Assembly (NCBI RefSeq): GCF_905220365.1
Contig: NC_061124.1
Location: 6,760,501 to 6,824,500 of the forward strand
Reading direction: 5' to 3'
DNA length: 64,000 nt
Source: Vanessa cardui
Lineage: Eukaryota > Arthropoda > Insecta > Lepidoptera > Nymphalidae
Shown here piece after piece: positions 60,602 through 64,000 of the stretch; the stretch's first letter is position 1, and every line of letters begins with the position of its first letter. The translations under genes and the position numbers were made by a program. The notes below the pieces were generated by a model, which searched no databases, was not told where the DNA came from, and was given only the letters and a program-made list of their open reading frames with translations.

Positions 60602-60780
60602 GGCGAAGCACTAAAATGTGAATGAGGTATTGACGGTGTATCGATACCGAAGATACATACCCTCATATATATATAAAAAAAAAAAAAGAATAGACAAACT
60701 AAGTGCGTGAGTGGCGACATTGTATGTGGAACTACATGTGTATATTACTAATCTCGAGGACGAGGCTCAAGTATAATTAA
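60602..60780. repeat. DIRS inverted terminal repeat, right in window
   Basis: Inverse of 56253-56430. It lies upstream of gag on the - strand and so probably carries the promoter. It has a shorter (TA)n run than the other ITR. Confidence 0.9.
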
Positions 60781-61689
60781 AAAAAATGCAATGTTTCTTA
60801 AGCACACTTGCAATTCGATATTCAATTGTTTTTGTAGAATATTATAGAATTTTCGTCGTTGTGTTATTCACGTAGTGTTAATCGTTATCAATATAATAAA
60901 TTAAAGTGACACGGATTATAAGCGTTTTGTTAATCATTTTGTAGTACACTATAAACATTTTAATTAAAGACAACCTTTGTTTGAAATAAATTCTTGTGTA
61001 ATTATTATCTCTTTTATTTACTCCTCCTAACTAGCATCGAAGTTTGCTTGTTAAAGAAATGTTTAACTGCTATGAGTTCGCTGCACGTGGTGTTTATTCA
61101 TATACGATTTTCTATGTTTTTATTCTATTTTTATACTTCAAGGAAACGGGAGAACAAACGAAAATTTATATAATACAAAAATTAGTAGGTTCTTATAATC
61201 CGTTTTTTTTTTCTAAAAAAAGTACACTAAAATAATATAATGTTTTGTTATTTATATAAAAATATTTTGTGTTTTATTTATTAAATGTATTTGACAACTA
61301 GGTATATTAATTTGAAATATCCTCACATTTAGTTCACAAAATGTTTTTTATTAAACTGCATATTATTATATAATTACAAAATAAGACTTTTCTTATTATT
61401 TATTTATTTTATCAACCTTGCAAAGTCCAATTTCACAAAATATAACATTTATATTCATCGAATGAAGCTTTTAATTTTTTAATTAAGCCCGGGTAAATTT
61501 TTTCTAATGACAAAACAAAACAATTTCCGTTTTAAAATTGTTTTGTTTTCTGCTTTAAAAATCTATATTATCAATTAAATGGGATACAATAACAAAAAGT
61601 GTATTGATTAGGTATATTCATTTAAATATATAAATGTATTTCGCGCAATATGGTCGACTCACCTGCATTAATATTTATGTTACGTACAG
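60781..61689. other. Intergenic, nothing recognised
   Basis: AT-rich. Confidence 0.45.
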
Positions 61690-61776
61690 TCAGAGTAAGA
61701 AAACCTTCTTCAGTTTTCAAATTCATTCCTTTATTAAGTCTTAAACTCTTAGTACCTTTTGAATCTGAACATCAAC
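61690..61776 (+). repeat. Short interspersed repeat D, copy 2
   Basis: See 30478-30573: shared 'agaaaaccttc', 'cagttttcaaattcattcctttatt' and CTCTTAGTACCTTTTGAATC. Confidence 0.75.
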
Positions 61777-61980
61777 TCAACTTTCCACCATGCCGCCGAG
61801 TGGTGAGGCAACGGGATCGCCCAGGCCATACAACCGCGACCCCACTGGAGGCTGGACGTCAACGAAGCTGTCGGGGATTGCATTAGAAATTCGCATCCCG
61901 AATTTAAGGTTGGGGAAGGGGTGGGGGTAAGGGGGGGTGTAGTACCTACACCACCACTCCCCCCGCGCGGAAATCATTAG
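61777..61980 (+). repeat. GC-rich LINE-like fragment, + orientation
   Basis: Abrupt GC-rich block with CGACCCCACTGGAGGCTGGA, 'cattagaaattcgcatcccgaattt' and a G-run (61905-61935). The core is inverted relative to 62700-62740. Probably part of a LINE; clade not assigned. Confidence 0.5.
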
Positions 61981-62089
61981 TTTTTTTTTTCAATGTTTAA
62001 ATTTCAATACTAAAATCATCAAAATTCGTACTGTTAGTTAAATTTTGGAAGGGGAGAGATATAAAATTCCAATTATTGGTATACAATGT

Positions 62090-62195
62090 CATTTCTGGCG
62101 CTGCGCCGGCCGCTGCCGCGGCACGCTCGCTTCGCTCGCTCGGCTTGCGCAGCGTTTGGTCATAAAATCTAACCTAACCTAACCTATCCTTAGCT
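62090..62195. repeat. GC-rich repeat with (AACCT)n telomere-like string
   Basis: 'ggcgctgcgccggccgctgccgcggc', CTCGCTTCGCTCGCTCGGCT, 'gcgcagcg', then CTAACCTAACCTAACCTA at 62169-62186, i.e. reversed TTAGG units. I have seen this combination as an interspersed lepidopteran repeat. It is too short to be a real telomere. Confidence 0.55.
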
Positions 62196-62639
62196 ACTAT
62201 AACTATATACTATTTTTGTTGCCGGAGTGGCTTCGCCACTCCTGTGCCCCTCACAGCTGTTAATTTTGGGTGAAAAATAGAAACAACAATAGGTATATTT
62301 TAGAAATTTATAAGAACCATTTATCTGTATATATACTTGACTAAATTTAATAATGCGATAAATGGATCTTTTTTATATTTTATGTTATATTGTATTCTAT
62401 TATCATGTTCGTAAATCTTCTGGGTGATTAATATTTTCTTTACAAAAGAATCGCTTCACTACAAAATTAAATTAAACTTTTACACGTTTTTTTTACTATA
62501 AATTAATATAGTATTTGTTAAAATATAATACAGAAAAAAGCTAATAAACATAAAAATAATGATTTAAGGTTAATTATAATGTAAAATATCGATCCGTTAC
62601 ACGTAACTTTAAACGCACATTAAAAAAAACTATGGGTTT
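62196..62639. other. Intergenic, nothing recognised
   Basis: AT-rich. Confidence 0.45.
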
Positions 62640-63005
62640 CCGCGGGTTGGGAGTGGTAAATTTCGAGAGAGGGGAACAACCCCTTTAAGAAACAACCCCT
62701 ACTATCATCAAATTCGGGATGCAAATTTCTAATGCCGACCCAGCTGTCGCCCTGAGGCGGAAAAGATGGTAGGCTCCGCCGCTGACCGCCGGTGTAAAAC
62801 ACCTGGGAGGCTCGAGTAGCAAGCCCTTCCACTCCCTTCTAGCCAACGAAGCCACTCACATGGTCCGTCCTGACGCCAACAAGAAACGTGCCAGGAGCAA
62901 CCAATCTTAGCCGTAGCCGACGAGCAAGCTCAAGCCGGCCCCGTTGCCCAGGGTTCTGGGCAACGGGGCAAGGTGACTGACATGCACCCCAAAAGGTGAC
63001 GAACC
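62640..63005 (-). repeat. GC-rich LINE-like fragment, - orientation
   Basis: Contains 'aaattcgggatgcaaatttctaatg' (inverse of the 61880 block), 'cagctgtcgccctgagg', 'ccgctgaccgccggtgtaaaacacctgggaggc' and CCCGTTGCCCAGGGTTCTGG with its inverted partner 'gggcaacggg'. Open frames of 60-70 codons on - have no motif. Confidence 0.5.
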
Positions 63006-64000
63006 TATTCTTACTCCAACTATACATTAAATTAAAAATTTCTAAAAATTAACAACTTTAAAGAACGCAAAGCACATCCTAGCTTAAAAAAAATCGTTAA
63101 ATCCTGAATACTTCATGTCATTATATTCTAATGACTTTCCGGTGCCAGACTCCGTTCGCGTGACTTCAAGCCTCTAAACTGGTTCGAACCAATTAAAAAT
63201 AACGAAAGTGATTTTTCTGGCAAATAAAGGACATTTTATTTTTTGTCTGTAACAAATTATACATTGCAAGTTATTATACTCTATAATTTTGAAAGGTTTG
63301 AATAAAATATCAAATGCTAGGTTTATTCTAAACTTATAAAACAAAAAACAACCAAGCTGACGTTCTAGGCTAACTGTAATAAAAAAAAAACTTGATAAAT
63401 AAAGTAGATCTATACCAAGATATAACTTAACTGCTTTATTATAATATAAAAAACTATTACTTTATTGTTGTAACGTCACCAAGGGCGATTAAATTTAATT
63501 TAACCTGAAAAAAAAAAGCTTTAAATAATCTTATTCATTCAATAGTACCTAGTTGTTTTCGAGGAAATGCGAATAAATCTGTAGTGAAACTATATAATTC
63601 ATAATAATGTCAACCGAATACATGAAATCATAAAATCATGGCAATACTGACGGTTGTAAGATCGTCGGCGCCATTTTATAACAGACAATGAAATTGTCAC
63701 TAAAAATTATATTTAATGGCTTTAATTAATGGAAATGAAAACAGTGTCCAATATATAAATACAAATCAGTAATTGTTTTGAGTTTTTCACAAAATACATT
63801 GTTCAAGTGGTCAGTCCATCATCAGAGTCGAGTCATCGACGGGGCATCCCAAAACATTTAAATTATTGACCTCTAAAATATCACGTCACAGGAGGGACTA
63901 TTCCGAATTTAAAAATTCTTATATGCAGCGAATTAAATCTGCAAAAATCGAGTCAAAATGCTGCTCATTAAGTCATTAGGGATAATCTGAAACGGTATTA
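63006..64000. other. Intergenic, nothing recognised
   Basis: AT-rich to the window edge. Confidence 0.45.

Larger units (their letters stand above)
56212..60780 (-). mobile_element. DIRS-like tyrosine-recombinase retrotransposon
   Basis: About 4.57 kb, coding on the - strand: gag, pol (RT and RNase H) and tyrosine recombinase in the DIRS order. It is bounded by inverted terminal repeats (60602-60780 and 56212-56430). An internal complementary region at 56508-56629 is complementary to the outer parts of both ends. That ITR plus internal complementary region layout is diagnostic of DIRS elements, which replicate through a circular intermediate and leave no target duplication. All three reading frames carry lesions, so this copy is not autonomous. 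Confidence 0.92.

Noticed and set aside
62169..62186. Telomere or interstitial telomeric array
   Set aside because: Only about four CTAAC units within an interspersed GC-rich repeat, far too short for an array.
1..64000. CRISPR arrays, operons or bacterial-type systems
   Set aside because: Introns, SINEs and LINEs show eukaryotic nuclear DNA; no regularly spaced repeats were seen.

Overview
This window looks like lepidopteran nuclear DNA, probably from a nymphalid butterfly. The evidence is an AT-rich background, one intron-containing insect gene, and dense families of repeats that I recognise from Lepidoptera: tRNA-derived SINEs, Helitrons with A|TC...CTAG|T ends, and R4/Dong, RTE and DIRS retroelements. 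Family names rest on remembered protein and terminal motifs; no database search was possible.

Layout. Bases 1-2980 hold the 3' end (eight exons, + strand) of one host gene. It encodes a mucin-like single-pass membrane protein with LPPGF-type repeats, a Thr-rich stretch, a SEA domain with a GSVLV motif, a transmembrane helix and a cytoplasmic tail with repeated GSQ(I/L/V)YG motifs. I see no other convincing host gene in the remaining 61 kb.

The rest is intergenic and rich in repeats. 4.9-21.7 kb: SINE copies (one with 11-bp target-site duplications), several old repeats and small Helitrons. 21.8-26.6 kb: a nest made of an RTE-like LINE remnant, a (TTA)n tract, an apparently full-length R4/Dong-like LINE with an intact 1199-codon ORF on the - strand, the resumed (TTA)n tract, and then a copy of a third repeat family. 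27-43 kb: scattered repeats, a solo LTR with a 5-bp duplication, small Helitrons and GC-rich LINE-like fragments. 43.2-44.0 kb: an element with short terminal inverted repeats. 44.7-47.0 kb: a decayed Helitron whose exact termini survive. 47-52 kb: LINE 3' ends, including two arranged head to head, and an RTE fragment. 56.2-60.8 kb: a DIRS-like tyrosine-recombinase retrotransposon on the - strand with inverted terminal repeats, an internal complementary region, a probable gag intron, overlapping gag/pol/recombinase frames, and several disabling lesions. 61.7-63.0 kb: GC-rich repeat fragments in inverted pairs.

The genes do not form a pathway. The main interest is that several transposon classes with different integration chemistry (target-primed reverse transcription, rolling circle, tyrosine recombinase, LTR integrase, cut-and-paste-like) left readable termini in one gene-poor region. 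The DIRS element and the intact Dong-like LINE are the most informative objects.
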